Shown: positions 1-10,298 of the stretch, one piece after another
Layout: every line of letters starts with the position of its first letter
Position numbering within the stretch: the first letter of the stretch is position 1
Origin: Siphonodentalium dalli
Taxonomy: Eukaryota > Mollusca > Scaphopoda > Gadilida > Siphonodentaliidae
Reading direction: 5' to 3'
Assembly: GCA_032622095.1 (NCBI GenBank)
Contig: CP136065.1
Location: forward strand, 64,774,031 to 64,838,030
DNA: 64,000 bases
Notes under the pieces: generated by a model
What the model was told of the DNA's origin: nothing
Seen by the model: the letters and a program-made list of their open reading frames with translations, nothing else
The model's database searches: none
Translations under genes and position numbers: made by a program

Positions 1-943
1 GTTGTTACAATACCCAGGTTGTATATCAATCAATCGAGACCTATAGTTAAGCGTCAACTGAGACTATGGGACATCTTGCCTGGTCCCGGACTATAAACCT
101 TGCCACCGCTCTGATTTGAGCGTCGTTATTATAGACCGATATAGACCAGCGCCATTTTGGATTTCCGGGAAGAATTCTGCCCGGGACTAATATGGAACAG
201 CTCATGCTGGTTTGCCGAAGTGACATGTGTGTTGTGTTCAAAGATCCAAGTTTGACTAGATTATGCCGATCTCTATGGTGTGAATAAATTATCAAAACAT
301 ATTTCTTTGATATCCGATTATATAAGATAGCGATGGTCCGTATTGGTCTCTTATAGGAGAACACGTTACAGAGCGGTAGCGTCGTAGTGTTTCACCTATG
401 CGCCATTTTCGAGCAAACTATGACGGCACTGCATATTATATGCCGAGTGGCCAAATAATGAATTGCGACCGACTATAGCCTTTTACCTCCGAGGACCGAG
501 GATAGGAAACCGCAGTCTGGAAGTGAATATACAGAGAAATATACGTCCGTCCATATTTTTGCGTTGCCTTTAATGGTGTCTGCCATCAGGTTTCCCCTGA
601 CAACCACGACATATAGTTAATATTTATTTGCATCATAATTCAAGCGATGTAACATAATACGCCCATGCGAATGTAGAGAGAAGTTCTATTGGCAAACATC
701 CTTATAAGGATAGTATGCATACATAATAACATGTTATAAGTGCACAGCCTGTGTAGTGAACAGTTTGGTACTAAATGATATTAATAGAAGGTAGTGTATA
801 ATCGCATGCAGAAAAGCTGTATGTCGTGGACTAACTGGGATTATTATATTTAATATAATCGCGAAACTCAAACATTGCATGCCCGTTTAAGACTTAAGAC
901 TGTGGAAATTGAATATTTAGCAATAAATATTAAGCTAAAATAC
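1..943. other. Intergenic DNA without a recognisable gene
   Basis: No coding region, RNA gene or full repeat is recognised. A segment at about 92-140 (shared core CTATAAACCTTGCCAC) resembles 27315-27360, so at least this part is a dispersed repeat. Short open frames on the minus strand cross this repeat and show no domain. Confidence 0.5.
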
Positions 944-1245
944 TAAATCCGGCCAGTTATGGGGCCATCTCCTTTTATACTTTACAGCATATATGCAACG
1001 AATGAATGAATTCGAGCCACAAATTAGTGCAAAATACACCCATGTGCTTTATGAATGATCAAAACAACATGGTAATTATTATGAAAATGAATAAATGGCT
1101 GGAGTCATAAATTACCATATTGTTTGCATTATTCATAGAGCATGTGAGTGTATTTTTGCACTAATCCATGGGCTCAAATTCATTCATGTGTTGCATATAT
1201 TCTGTTGAGTATAAAAGTAGATGGTCCAAGCAATGGCCGGATTTA
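944..1245. repeat. Palindromic MITE-like foldback element, ~300 bp
   Basis: The two ends are imperfect inverted repeats of more than 120 bp. The left begins TAAATCCGGCCAGTTATGGG and the right ends with the complement, GGCCGGATTTA. A half copy lies at about 20445-20585, with the same landmarks (CCATCTCCTTTTATA, CATATATGCAACAAATGAAT). No coding capacity; a non-autonomous DNA element is the simplest reading. Confidence 0.75.
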
Positions 1246-1616
1246 GTGTACAGTTCCCTTTAAGCTTAATTCAAGGCAGTGTTTCAATTAGAGTTATTAT
1301 TGGTCTAACTTAGTCATAAAGTTAGTCACAGTGACTCGCTGAAATGTCATGGTTAATCAAGGTGAACCCAAATGCTTCTGACTACCCCTAAGTTAGTCAT
1401 ATTGACAGTGTCCCCGGCCCATGCGTGGTCTTCGTAACAAGTTGTCCGCAAACATAGAAGAACATGAAATGGAATACACCCACTGGTGATAAACATTGAG
1501 TAGCTATGTATGACCAGGAGTTATCTCCCGTGATATCCGGCATGTCTGAAAAATGTCGTGCCTTATTAGCCTCGTTAAAGACGCCCTGTCCGGTTGGACG
1601 CCATAAAACTATACAA
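1246..1616. other. Unassigned sequence
   Basis: No gene or structured element recognised. Short direct repeats of TAAGTTAGTCA-like words occur at about 1305-1400. Confidence 0.4.
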
Positions 1617-1869
1617 GCCTTGAAATAGTGTGTCTGTCATTTGCAGAATGAGGTCCCCAGAGGGTGAATTTAGTGATGCTACCCCGCATAGCGGGCTAGC
1701 ATCACCAAATTCACCCTCTGGGGACCTCATTCTGCTTGCACCTCAGCAGAATGGGGTCCCCAGAGGTTGAATTTGGTGATGCTATATAGCCCGCTATGCG
1801 GGGTAGCATCACTAAATTCACCCTCTGGGGACCTCAATTCTGCAAATGACAGGCACACTATTTCAAGGC
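1617..1869. repeat. Nested double hairpin element
   Basis: The outer ends pair (GCCTTGAAATAG left, CTATTTCAAGGC right). Inside lie two successive hairpins, each with arms starting GGTCCCCAGAGG and CCTCTGGGGACC. The first hairpin closes with CCCGC-ATA-GCGGG, a 5-bp GC stem on a 3-nt loop. Related copies lie at 9117-9561 and 13178-13320, so this is a mobile family. No open frame of note. Confidence 0.8.
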
Positions 1870-1981
1870 ATAAGACTATACCATCAGCACGTTTTTATAA
1901 CAGGGACTAATTAGATCCGGCCCACGTCCACATTAATAGGAGAATTTGACGACATGATAGCGGCTTTCAAAATGGGAAGTT

Positions 1982-2379
1982 TTAAAGTGATGTGAAACAC
2001 CCCGGCAGGGTGATCAAATATATAGAAATGGGAATAATGTTTCTCGATGTATAGTTATTTTTCACAAATATATATATATAGTATATCCAAATTTACAAAA
2101 CACACAGTCATTAGTATGTATTAATTAAATGCATCCCAGCGACTATCGGTGTCGAAATCCTTTTTGTTAGTTTATCGCAGATAGACGCGTCCCGATTCGA
2201 GAAGTAAATATTTACAATTGCGCGCAGTTCAGATGATGTGTTCTATGGGGTGGTACGGTCGATTTGCTTGAGATTTTCGGCGATGTTAGTAGAATGCGAC
2301 TTTCCTTCAAATGGCATAAGGCCTGAATAGTAAATTATCAGTTTCAAGGAACCCGAACAAGTCCTTAATATGTCTTTAA
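1982..2379. mobile_element. TTAA-flanked MITE, family A copy 1
   Basis: A 398-bp unit bounded by TTAA on both sides. It starts TTAAAGTGATGTGAAACAC and ends near TAATATGTCTTTAA. Copies at 13514-13910 and 48258-48634 have the same ends and are also bounded by TTAA, the target of piggyBac-type transposases. The second copy interrupts a duplicated segment, which shows that the unit moved. No transposase is encoded, so it is non-autonomous. Confidence 0.8.
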
Positions 2380-2639
2380 CACGATTTTGAATCTTTTTCA
2401 CGTTAGGAAATATTCCAATGGTCGTATGTTATAAAGAGCGTCCATGGGTCTGTCACCCAAAAACCCGGAGATAACAACGAACTTTCTGCATTACAAGCTT
2501 TCATTATTGTTTTCTACGCATTACCTTTCGATGAGTTGTGATAATATTGGTGATATATAACGTCCAGACATTAAAATGATTTGATCATTTATTTACAAAA
2601 GTTCAATAGTATATCTTCGGGTCGTCGGTATGGCTTCTC

Positions 2640-2810
2640 CTAGTTGGGTTCGTCTTCCTGTCGTCTGCATGAATCGGGTTCTTATCGTGTCTTCATATGT
2701 TGAGGGCGTCTTCCTGTCGTCTGCGTTAATCGGGGATCTCTTGTGTCTTCATGGGTTGAGTCGTTGATCTCTAGTTGAGTACATCGACCTGTCGTCTGCT
2801 ATCGTCGGGT
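2640..2810. repeat. Degenerate ~60-bp tandem repeat, three units
   Basis: The word CTTCCTGTCGTCTGC recurs at about 2653 and 2710, with a weaker third unit (GACCTGTCGTCTGC) near 2788. Each is followed by a similar TCTTCAT..GTTGAG stretch. Confidence 0.55.
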
Positions 2811-3530
2811 GCGCTTTGTCGTTGGTACATCAGGGATGCGTTGTTCGGAAATACAAGCTTTTTTGCTTACCACATAATTCCGACCATCTTGCTGCTAGCG
2901 TCCTTTCTTCTTGGTATATCTGCTTCAGTCGTACGGGTACGCGTGTCGGCTGATAAAGGTATCAGGGCATACTGATTTGGCTATGAATTTTCGTGTTATT
3001 TTATACAGCTTCTAATCGTGGCATTTTTCTTCGATGATTGTATGGAGCGTTTCTGGCGCGGCCAACCGAACTCCATCTTCTAATTCGTCTACAGGTCGTC
3101 CCATCTCATCAGCACGCCGCATTAGCTTTCAATTATCATCTTTTTGTGACATCTACACGCGCTAATCCGTTATCGGTCAGGTAGCTGCATCTTCTCCTTC
3201 TCCATCATGCCACAATAGATATCAGCCTCGGGCGTGCTAATCCGTTACAGCCATGTCACGTATCTCGTATCTCGATAGGTAGCAGGGGCGACTATGCATA
3301 GTGTATATCGTGTGCCACCCCCCCCCCCCCCCACGTAATGGAGATTGTCCACTTCCCTATATTGAACATTCTGTTTGTAGCTTACGTTCGTCGTTGTTTT
3401 TGTCCAGCATATTGGCACAGAGTTTGTATATTTTCGCGATACAAATGATGGTGATTGCCAGTTTTTTTTTTTTTTTATGTTTGCCTTTTGGCTTTAAGGA
3501 ATTCTGACGTATTTGTTGTCAAATCGGACC
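2811..3530. other. Unassigned sequence with homopolymer runs
   Basis: A C-run at about 3317-3333 and a T-run at about 3463-3476 interrupt sequence without recognisable coding content. Short open frames here have no domain signature. Confidence 0.4.
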
Positions 3531-3534
3531 AGAC

Positions 3535-3739
3535 AGATTTATTGACTGGAGCTGCGCCGTTGCAGCATTAAAGATCACGTGCCAGTGCATTCTCTTATAT
3601 ATGCGAGTCTCCCATAGGGAGCCTCGCATATATAAGAGAATGCACTTGCTTACAAAATCAAGGTAAATATTGTTAGGGCAATGCATTCTTTTATATGTGC
3701 GAGGCTCCTTATGGGAAGCACCAGTCATGGAAGGGTTAA
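3535..3739. repeat. TTAACCC-type hairpin element, family D copy 1
   Basis: Arms GTGCATTCTCTTATATATGC and its complement form a hairpin at about 3583-3648. The right end reads CCAGTCATGGAAGGGTTAA. It matches the complete copy at 5414-5675 and a fragment at 16693-16821. The left end has lost its TTAA. Confidence 0.7.
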
Positions 3740-3829
3740 TATTATCAGCTTCTCTCTGGAATATTACTTTTATATGAGAAACACGATATCAGATGTCATT
3801 TTTTCGAAGAGAATTTTGTTTTTTAATTT

Positions 3830-4171
3830 CAGATCAAATTCAGGTTAAATTTGTTCTGATAATTATTAAAACCAGTATTTAGTGTTTAATTTGTTGTTTT
3901 AGGCCAAAGTCGAATATTTACTAATTTTGGTCAACGTTTGGAATAAAATGACAATGATTTGAAAATTTCCAACCGTAGGGGAGTTAAGTCCGAAATTCCA
4001 AACAGTTGGAAAGTTTGAGGTACCATTTCGTAAATTCAAACTCAATTGGCAAAAAATGGATTTCTATGAGTTAGCATTTTCGGTTTGGTTCAAAGGGGTA
4101 AATATTTGGAAATTCCAAGGTCGACACTCCTCCCCAACGGGGACCCTCTAGCCACATCCCTGGACTCGTCT
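3830..4171 (+). repeat. Dispersed repeat ending GGGGACCCTCTAGC
   Basis: Shares an ordered series of words with 48955-49140: AAGTTTGAGGTA, GGTTCAA-GGGGT, TTGGAAAT, and a final GGGGACCCTC-AGC-AC-TCCCT. Degenerate and non-coding. Confidence 0.55.
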
Positions 4172-4625
4172 AAATTGTAAATGAGGAGAACAATATAGTC
4201 ATGTGATCCATGAGAACCAACAAATACACGCGAATCTTATGTGAATGTTGGTGTTCCCCTCGGAAATACCATTAGCCGAAGATACATAGGTTCGCGTTTG
4301 ATTAGACAATATCGGTGTTGGACACATTGATTGTTGTTATGTGGCTGGGTCATACACTTTGACACAGCACTTAGTTTGTGGCTGATCGGGGAATTATCGT
4401 TAATGTATCCTCCATTAACCTAATGCACGAGGCCTTGTGAATTTCGTAATTTATTCCCGAATAGTTACTGTAGTCAAGATTAGGTAATTCTAGACTTTGG
4501 TCGACAAGTGCATACTCGACTGCAAAAATTATGTACATGTATGCTGCGATAGAGCAATATTTTCATTGGCAGCAGCAGCAGTTGTCCGTTTTACTACACA
4601 ATGAAGAAAATATATAGTGGATATG
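4172..4625. other. Unassigned sequence
   Basis: No gene or repeat family recognised; a short CAG run lies at about 4570-4582. Confidence 0.4.
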
Positions 4626-5130
4626 GGTGTTATTGTGGGATATGGTGCTGTGGTCCCTGGGGAACATTATGAACCGCGAATCGGTTCTCACTAAATGGTT
4701 CAACATCAGTGACCATAGCGCCGTATCCCCCAATAGCACCCAGCACCACTACATTCATTTCTTATATTTATATAGATTTTTGAATGTTTATTCCCTTAAA
4801 AATGAGTGTATTCTTATGTATTTTCAAAAAGATTGCCGAGAATTTGATACATACTAGCCAACGCAGCTCATTAAGTCAGTCCAATATAAGATTTCCAAGC
4901 ATTTAGCAACGATAATGTGATCAATATCAATAACTGGCTTCTGATGCAATTCGGCTGAACTTTGAAAAGCACGTCCAGTAATTCTGCTGACCGGTTTTAG
5001 GGATTATGTCAGATTATGTCAACAATGCATCTGGAACGTCGTGTTCTTACAATGGTTTGTGTGTTATTGGGGGTTGAAACTGGTGACCCAATTGGCAGTT
5101 GACCAATCACCGAAGACGTTTTAGTGTAAC
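4626..5130 (+). repeat. Dispersed repeat, ~0.5 kb, copy 1 of 3
   Basis: Aligns along most of its length with 53820-54285 (same strand) and 63530-63960 (opposite strand). Conserved words include CCACTACATTCATTTC, AATATAAGATTTCCAAGCA and TTGACCAATCACCGA. The outer end reads roughly TTTAGTGTAAC in each copy. Small open frames differ between copies and are broken, so it is probably a non-coding element. Confidence 0.75.
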
Positions 5131-5413
5131 GCATACGGGCTATTAGTATTTGAATCATCAAAAATTAGAGATAAAAATATGTTGCAACTATTCACATAAT
5201 GAAATCCGTATTACACGCACATTTAATGTTTTTAACTCTCACAAGAAACGCAGTGGAAATAACTATTGTATACCAGCTCTGTTGGATGTTGTTGCTAATG
5301 TCCACATCATTTCTCATCGGAGTGGCCATGTATCGATGCATTGATAAACTCAGTTGTATTTTACCAAATAAGTTAAATTCAATTTAAACTATATACGTTG
5401 TTTTTTGAAACGG

Positions 5414-5675
5414 TTAACCCTGTCATGACTGGAGATTCCTGAGTTTTAGCTAAACCCTGTGCCAATGCATTCTCTTATATATGCGAGTCAACCATAGGGC
5501 GCCTCGCTTATATACGAGAATGCATTGGCCTAACAATATTTACCTTGATATTGTAAGCCAGTGCATTATTTTATATATGCGCGGCTCCCTATGGGAGACT
5601 CGCATATATAAGAGATTGTACTGGCACATGTTATTTAATGCTGCACCAGCGCATCTCCCGTCATGAAATGGTTAA
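5414..5675. mobile_element. TTAACCC-type element, family D complete copy
   Basis: A 262-bp element bounded by TTAA. The left tip is TTAACCCTGTCATGACTGG and the right tip is CCCGTCATGAAATGGTTAA. It holds two hairpins built from GCATTCTCTTATATATGCG arms. The TTAACCC tip and TTAA bounds fit a piggyBac-like MITE. No protein is encoded. Confidence 0.75.
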
Positions 5676-5999
5676 CTCGTGTACATTGGGACTTGGTGTG
5701 TCCAAGTGCTGATAGCTTTAGTATAATCTTGTTCGAAATTGAAATTGTTCATAAATTTTACATCCAATTTGCCAGTATGCACACAATGTCTTTCGGTTGA
5801 CTTACTAATGTTGGCGCAATTATTTGGGTATTCTTTTCAATAAGTTATATCCCGTCAGCATTAAATGCGAAATGAATTTTGCGTAGTTCATATGGCACGT
5901 TTCCTGACAAAGTGCAAGAAATTTCGACAATAACATTTGATTGCCACAACCTGCACTCTGGAATAATACCTTGTTATGAGTGACTTGAAACATATTTTA
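5676..5999. other. Unassigned sequence
   Basis: No recognisable feature. Confidence 0.35.
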
Positions 6000-6119
6000 T
6001 TTGCATAAAATAATATAAAAGGGATCGGGGCACAGATTTTGTCAACTTATAAAGCACTTCTCCCAAATACAAACAATTAAGCAAACAAAATGTTGACAAG
6101 ATGACAGCTGAACATATTT
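6000..6119 (-). repeat. LINE-like 3' tail fragment
   Basis: On the minus strand the sequence runs through GTGCCCCGATCCC to AAATAAAATATG, like the fragment at 16178-16340, which ends in an A-run. This looks like a 3' UTR of a non-LTR retrotransposon. The clade cannot be told. Confidence 0.45.
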
Positions 6120-6221
6120 ACATGCATGTTTTGTGATGTTATGGTATATATATACATGCATGTTTTGTGATGTTATGGTATATATATACATGCATGTTTT
6201 GTGATGTTATGGTATATATAC
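6120..6221 (+). repeat. 34-bp tandem repeat, three units
   Basis: Three near-identical 34-bp units start at 6120, 6154 and 6188 with ACATGCATGTTTTGTGATGT. Confidence 0.9.
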
Positions 6222-6399
6222 TTGGTGTACTGTCTTCCAGCTAGCTAGAGCTTATTGCTATATGGGTTATGGCTGATTTGGTAGCTGATATTTGATGGAG
6301 TTTGTTTGATTGTTTGTTCGTTTCGACTAACGTCGGATCAGGGTTATGTGCAAAAAAGGTATTTTCATCTTATATGATGCAAATGTTACCCTTGGAACA

Positions 6400-6505
6400 A
6401 ACGTCGCACTACCGACGAATCTAATTCAATTAGAATTAGACTCAGTTTAATTCATAATTCGTCTGTTGAAACAAACGTCGCATTTAATTCAAGACGAATC
6501 TAAAT
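6400..6505. repeat. AAACGTCGCAC motif repeat (satellite copy)
   Basis: Contains AACAAACGTCGCACTACCGA and a second AACAAACGTCGCAT about 75 bp further on, the same words that build the inverted cluster at 8332-8692. Confidence 0.6.
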
Positions 6506-6849
6506 GATTTCTTAAAATGGCATAAAGCGTTCATAAGGGTTTTCGTCAAAACGGCTAAAATGGGAAGTTTTATATCAATTCTAAAACGTTAAATTTAGTG
6601 AGAAAATGTGGCTTTTGACTTCCAAGCGACGAAATTAATGTTACTATTCTGAGGAGTGGAAATTATTGGTTTTATATCGCTATTTCGCAGGTATTTGATA
6701 CATATTTTAGGTCGGACATGATTCTTTAGGTGGTATTTTGCTTTGAACTTGTCTGAAAGAAATCAGGTCCAGTTTATTTTTATACGAAAACGTTGTACCG
6801 TTTTAACAATTTGATAGCAAGTTGATGTCAACGCGCTATATTTAATAAA
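6506..6849. other. Unassigned sequence upstream of a hairpin
   Basis: AT-rich, no recognisable gene. It may belong to the element carrying the hairpin at 6850-6982. Confidence 0.35.
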
Positions 6850-6982
6850 TAGAGTATGGCTTGGAGTGAAATACGCCGATATAGTGCATAGTGAGGTTGT
6901 GTAGTTCACGACGCGAAGCGGAGTGAACTACACAACCGCACTATGCACTATATCGGCGTATTTCACGACAAGTCATACTCTA
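6850..6982 (+). repeat. Long hairpin with tandem G.A mismatches (H1)
   Basis: Arms at 6850-6909 and 6923-6982 (60 bp each) pair except for two tandem G.A/A.G sites and two single mismatches. The proximal pair is GA 6864-6865 with GA 6967-6968; the distal pair is GA 6910-6911 with GA 6921-6922. The tip is CGC-GAA-GCG at 6912-6920 and contains GCGAAGC, a very stable DNA mini-hairpin. It is followed by TTATTATATTGTATCGAAC. Related hairpins lie at 19988, 39516, 40872 and 50444. Confidence 0.9.
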
Positions 6983-7020
6983 ATTATTATATTGTATCGA
7001 ACAAATGCAGAAATTACAAA

Positions 7021-7360
7021 CCTCATTATAATTTACTGAATGTAAGTCTCTTAAAACCTCATTATAATTTACTGAATGTAAGTCTCTCTAAACCTCATTA
7101 TAATTTACTGAATGTAAGTCTCTCTAAACATCATTATAATTTACTGAATGTAAGTCTCTCTAAACATCATTATAATTTACTGAATGTAAGTCTCTACAAA
7201 CCTCATTATAATTTACTGAATGTAAGTCTCTACAAACCTCATTATAATTTACTGAATGTAAGTCTCTCTAAACATCATTATAATTTACTGAATGTAAGTC
7301 TCTCTAAACATCATTATAATTTACTGAATGTAAGTCTCTCTAAACCTCATTATAATTTAC
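7021..7360 (+). repeat. 36-bp tandem array (9.4 units)
   Basis: Units start every 36 bp from 7021 with CATCATTATAATTTACTGAA or CCTCATTATAATTTACTGAA. Because 36 is a multiple of three and the unit has no stop, a 141-codon open frame arises (6943-7368) with a 12-residue repeat. It starts inside the hairpin H1 and has no promoter or splice signal I can see, so I read it as a minisatellite, not a gene. Confidence 0.92.
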
Positions 7361-7700
7361 CTTTGTAATTTTGATTTAGCAGTAGGAAACTACTATTTTC
7401 AACTTTTACTAAGTTCAGACAATTGATGTTCGCCTTACTGAAGCTTTAATTTGGATCAGCGGCGAAATAACAAGTAGTTTCAGAACAAAGTTTGATGTAG
7501 TGTTCGTTACTATTTTTAGTAGTCAAAACTACGATGGGAGAGACTTGAAGGCGTAGTATACAACTACGACTAATAGAGTCGAGTAGCCAACCAATCGGAA
7601 AGCTTGATTTCAATAACAAAGTCACGTGAGATACAATATCACTATATATTGCGTCAGTATGCCTATCTAAAACCACGTGGTAAAATAATCATGGCGGGCA
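7361..7700. other. Flank with TCACGTGA box
   Basis: No gene recognised. GTCACGTGAGATACAATAT at about 7621-7639 matches the right tip of the TTAA-bounded element at 39452-40327 (GTCACGTGAGATAAAATAT). Hairpin H1, the 36-bp array and this stretch may therefore be one element. Confidence 0.4.
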
Positions 7701-8290
7701 GGGACGTACGGCTATAGGGTCTCGGTTGGGGGTGGGGCAAATCAATTTGCGTAATTCAATTTGCACCCCCCTTGGCTGTTCCTTCACATGCCTGGATAAT
7801 AGCCTATTCTGAATGGATCAGTAGACTTGTGATAATGCACTGGGCGGACCATGGTTCTGCCAGTAGAAGAAAAATCACAGATCTGAACCTGAAAATCCGA
7901 TCATAGTTTGGCACAGCGGGAGAAAACTTTGAACATGAAAACCGCAAAAACCTATATAGCATTAGACTGGCCTCAAGCTTTCCAAGTGCTGACAATTTCC
8001 AACCTGACACCCCCACGAAGGTTGGAAATTTTCCATCTGATGACCATTAAAGTTCATAATTTTGAATAGAAGCATAGGAAAATAATTAGCAGTTTTTGTT
8101 GGCTGGCCACGGGGGTCATGAGGGACCAGGACACAGGCCATTTCAGTCAAAATGTTGGACCAAAAGTAGGAAAATATGCAAATGTTGGTCTAAAAACAAC
8201 AAATTCCCCAATAATTCATTGCCGGAAAATCAAATTACAAGAACAATTTCAACCCATCGTTGATATTAAATTTGCACACGTCCATGGATG
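7701..8290 (+). repeat. Dispersed non-coding repeat
   Basis: Part of it (8130-8270) matches 30590-30720, including AAATTCCCC and GAACAATTTCAACC. Other parts resemble 29640-29745. No coding signature. Confidence 0.55.
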
Positions 8291-8331
8291 CACATTATAG
8301 CGTGTATATCCAAACGGACTAAATATTTATT

Positions 8332-8692
8332 TAGTGCGTCTACTCGCATTTAATTTGAAACAAACGTCGCACTTTCGTCGACTCGAATTCAAATACCACC
8401 AAATTACGTCATTCTCGTTGGTGTTTTCCAGTTTAAATTGGAATTCCCTCATTAGCATATCATTATGCAGCTCGTTTGCATGTCTCCGAATTAAATTCGA
8501 GTCGACGGTGATGCGACGTTTGTTTCAAACACGGATCTCAGACGCATCAGCAATTAAATTCGTGTTGACCACACGCATTCTTCGTCGGTAGTGCGTCTAC
8601 TCGCATTTATTTGCAACAAACGTCGCACTACCGACGAATCTAATTCAAATAATTGAATTCGATTCGTCGGTAGTGCGACGTTTGTTCCAAGT
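8332..8692. repeat. Inverted cluster of AACAAACGTCGCAC motifs
   Basis: Two TIR-like structures stand side by side. The first has arms at about 8350-8383 and 8495-8540 (GAAACAAACGTCGCA). The second is a hairpin at about 8612-8692 with ~33-bp arms starting AACAAACGTCGCACTACCGA and one mismatch. The lead-in TAGTGCGTCTACTCGCATTT occurs at both 8333 and 8590, so the cluster holds an internal direct repeat. Confidence 0.8.
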
Positions 8693-9116
8693 GTTAGTAA
8701 GCTTCTTTGGAAGGCAGTACATATACGGTAGATCAATAATAGAGCCATGATGGTTGAGTGAGGGATTAGGTCCTTAAGTGGGGAGTCAGTAAATTACTAA
8801 ACCGCGAAGTTCATATATACTATACTACATGCACACTATATATCGTATTATGAGTACTTCGTCATGACATGACACAGTAGCTGATACGACGATGATCGCC
8901 AACCAAACAAACAATTACTTCAATTGTTAGTTTGATGCACTGGAAAAAGGGGGATTGTTGCTTTAACAAATTACTTCTGTATAGCGAAATCGGTCGAACG
9001 AATTCCTAGACATGTCTCACAGTCAGTAATCATCAATTAAAATCAAACCGCCATACCCTGGGGGACATTTAGATTTCTTAATCATTCTCAGCACCGATTT
9101 GATATCTGGCAGCTGG
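8693..9116. other. Unassigned sequence
   Basis: No gene or clear repeat. Confidence 0.35.
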
Positions 9117-9561
9117 TAAGCCTGCAAATAGTGTGACTGTCATTTGCAAAATGATGTCTCCAGAGGGTGAATTTAATGACGCTATCCCGCCATGGGCTAG
9201 CGTCACCACATTCGCCCTCTGGAAACATCATTCTGATTAGGCCTCAACTGATATTGCAGACCAAAAGACTCAGATTGAATTTCCCCAATTGAAGTTGGTG
9301 ATGTTCACCCATTAATTTAGTCACCTCAATTATGCATTTTATCTTCTCCAAATTAGGGAATATTGAAACTTCCCAGAAAAAGTAACTAAAATCAATGTTA
9401 ATTTGAGACTATAGATACTTCCCAGAATATGAAGCCTAAGCCGAATGAGGTTCCTATAGGGTGCATTTGGTTATGCTAGACCGCTGTGTGGGATAGCATC
9501 ACTAAATTCACCCACTGGGAGCCTCATTCTGCAAATGACTGACATGCTATTTGCAGGCTTA
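9117..9561. mobile_element. Foldback element with hairpin-bearing ends
   Basis: Ends pair over TAAGCCTGCAAATAG and CTATTTGCAGGCTTA. Each end carries a hairpin of the same family as 1617-1869 (AGAGGGTGAATTTA words). The interior (9245-9420) matches 13320-13480, so the element lies inside a larger duplicated segment. Confidence 0.7.
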
Positions 9562-9905
9562 GTATAGCTGGTGGGACTGGGAAGAGAATGATAACACGAG
9601 CCACGACATTGGTCGTCACTCAATTTACAAGACATCGAAAGGGATGAGATGCTTCGAATGGAGTCTCACGCGCGGTGCATATCCGCTTCCAGTTGTTAAG
9701 AGCACGTCATTCAATTTCCTAGAAATCTGCACAGAACTATAACTCACCGACAATTGCTTTATGTAATTAAATAACGCGTCGTTTCGTTTGACACCATCGT
9801 CTGTGTCACGGCGCCATGGAAGTGGATGTTGGACATTTCGTCCTATGGTTTGCAAATGCCACAATCATATTTCATCAAGACACTATGTCGTGACGTTTGG
9901 TAACG
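9562..9905 (+). repeat. Duplicated segment, copy 1
   Basis: Corresponds to 13481-13513 plus 13911-14133 and to a third, partial copy at 12235-12480. Shared words are GTGCATATCCG, TGCTTTATGTAATTAAATA and TCACAGTCATATTTCA. This copy lacks the two insertions present in the 13-14 kb copy and so serves as the empty site. Confidence 0.8.
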
Positions 9906-10074
9906 AAAAAAAAAGAACTACTGTCAACGGTGTAGAAAGCAAACAAGAACTATATGCAGAAATCGGGTATATCACTTGAGGTAAAGCAGATGGAATATAT
10001 AGTTTTGATTGATTGGAATGCTATTACATGTTTAGGATTGAGATGTGGGTATAACATTGTAATACGGGATTTAA

Positions 10075-10160
10075 GGGTGAGGGTGAGAGAGAGAAAGAGA
10101 AAGAGAAAGCGAGAGTGAAAGAGCGAAAGAGTGAGTGTGAGAGAGAGGAAGAGAGAGGTT
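10075..10160 (+). repeat. GA-rich polypurine tract
   Basis: About 80 bases almost purely of GAGAGAAAGAGAAAG type; a simple-sequence tract. Confidence 0.9.
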
Positions 10161-10298
10161 TGACACAATATTCATTCGATACAAAACAAGAAAAACAACA
10201 TTTCGGTTCAGTGGGGAAATCACTTGCACGAATGCGTCACAACAGAGGAGAAAAGACGGTTAATGCAAATGGAATCTAGCCGCGTCACCTGAAGTGAT

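Noticed and set aside
3317-3333. C/G homopolymer runs as regulatory G-quadruplex sites
   Set aside because: They are single homopolymer runs, repeated at 14190, 24065, 32300, 38580, 40720, 49089 and 55027; length may be a sequencing artefact, and no structured G-tract pattern is present.
6850-6982. Hammerhead or similar ribozyme in the G.A hairpins
   Set aside because: No CTGATGA/GAAA core with the required three-way junction can be placed; only paired tandem G.A sites are seen.
7021-7360. CRISPR-like array
   Set aside because: Head-to-tail units have no unique spacers, and the window is eukaryotic.
6943-7368. 141-codon open frame as a repeat protein
   Set aside because: It begins inside a hairpin arm and owes its length to a stop-free 36-bp minisatellite; no other coding evidence.
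6850-7640. Helitron with a 3' hairpin
   Set aside because: The hairpin is far longer than Helitron hairpins, and no CTRR end or TC start is found at the expected places.
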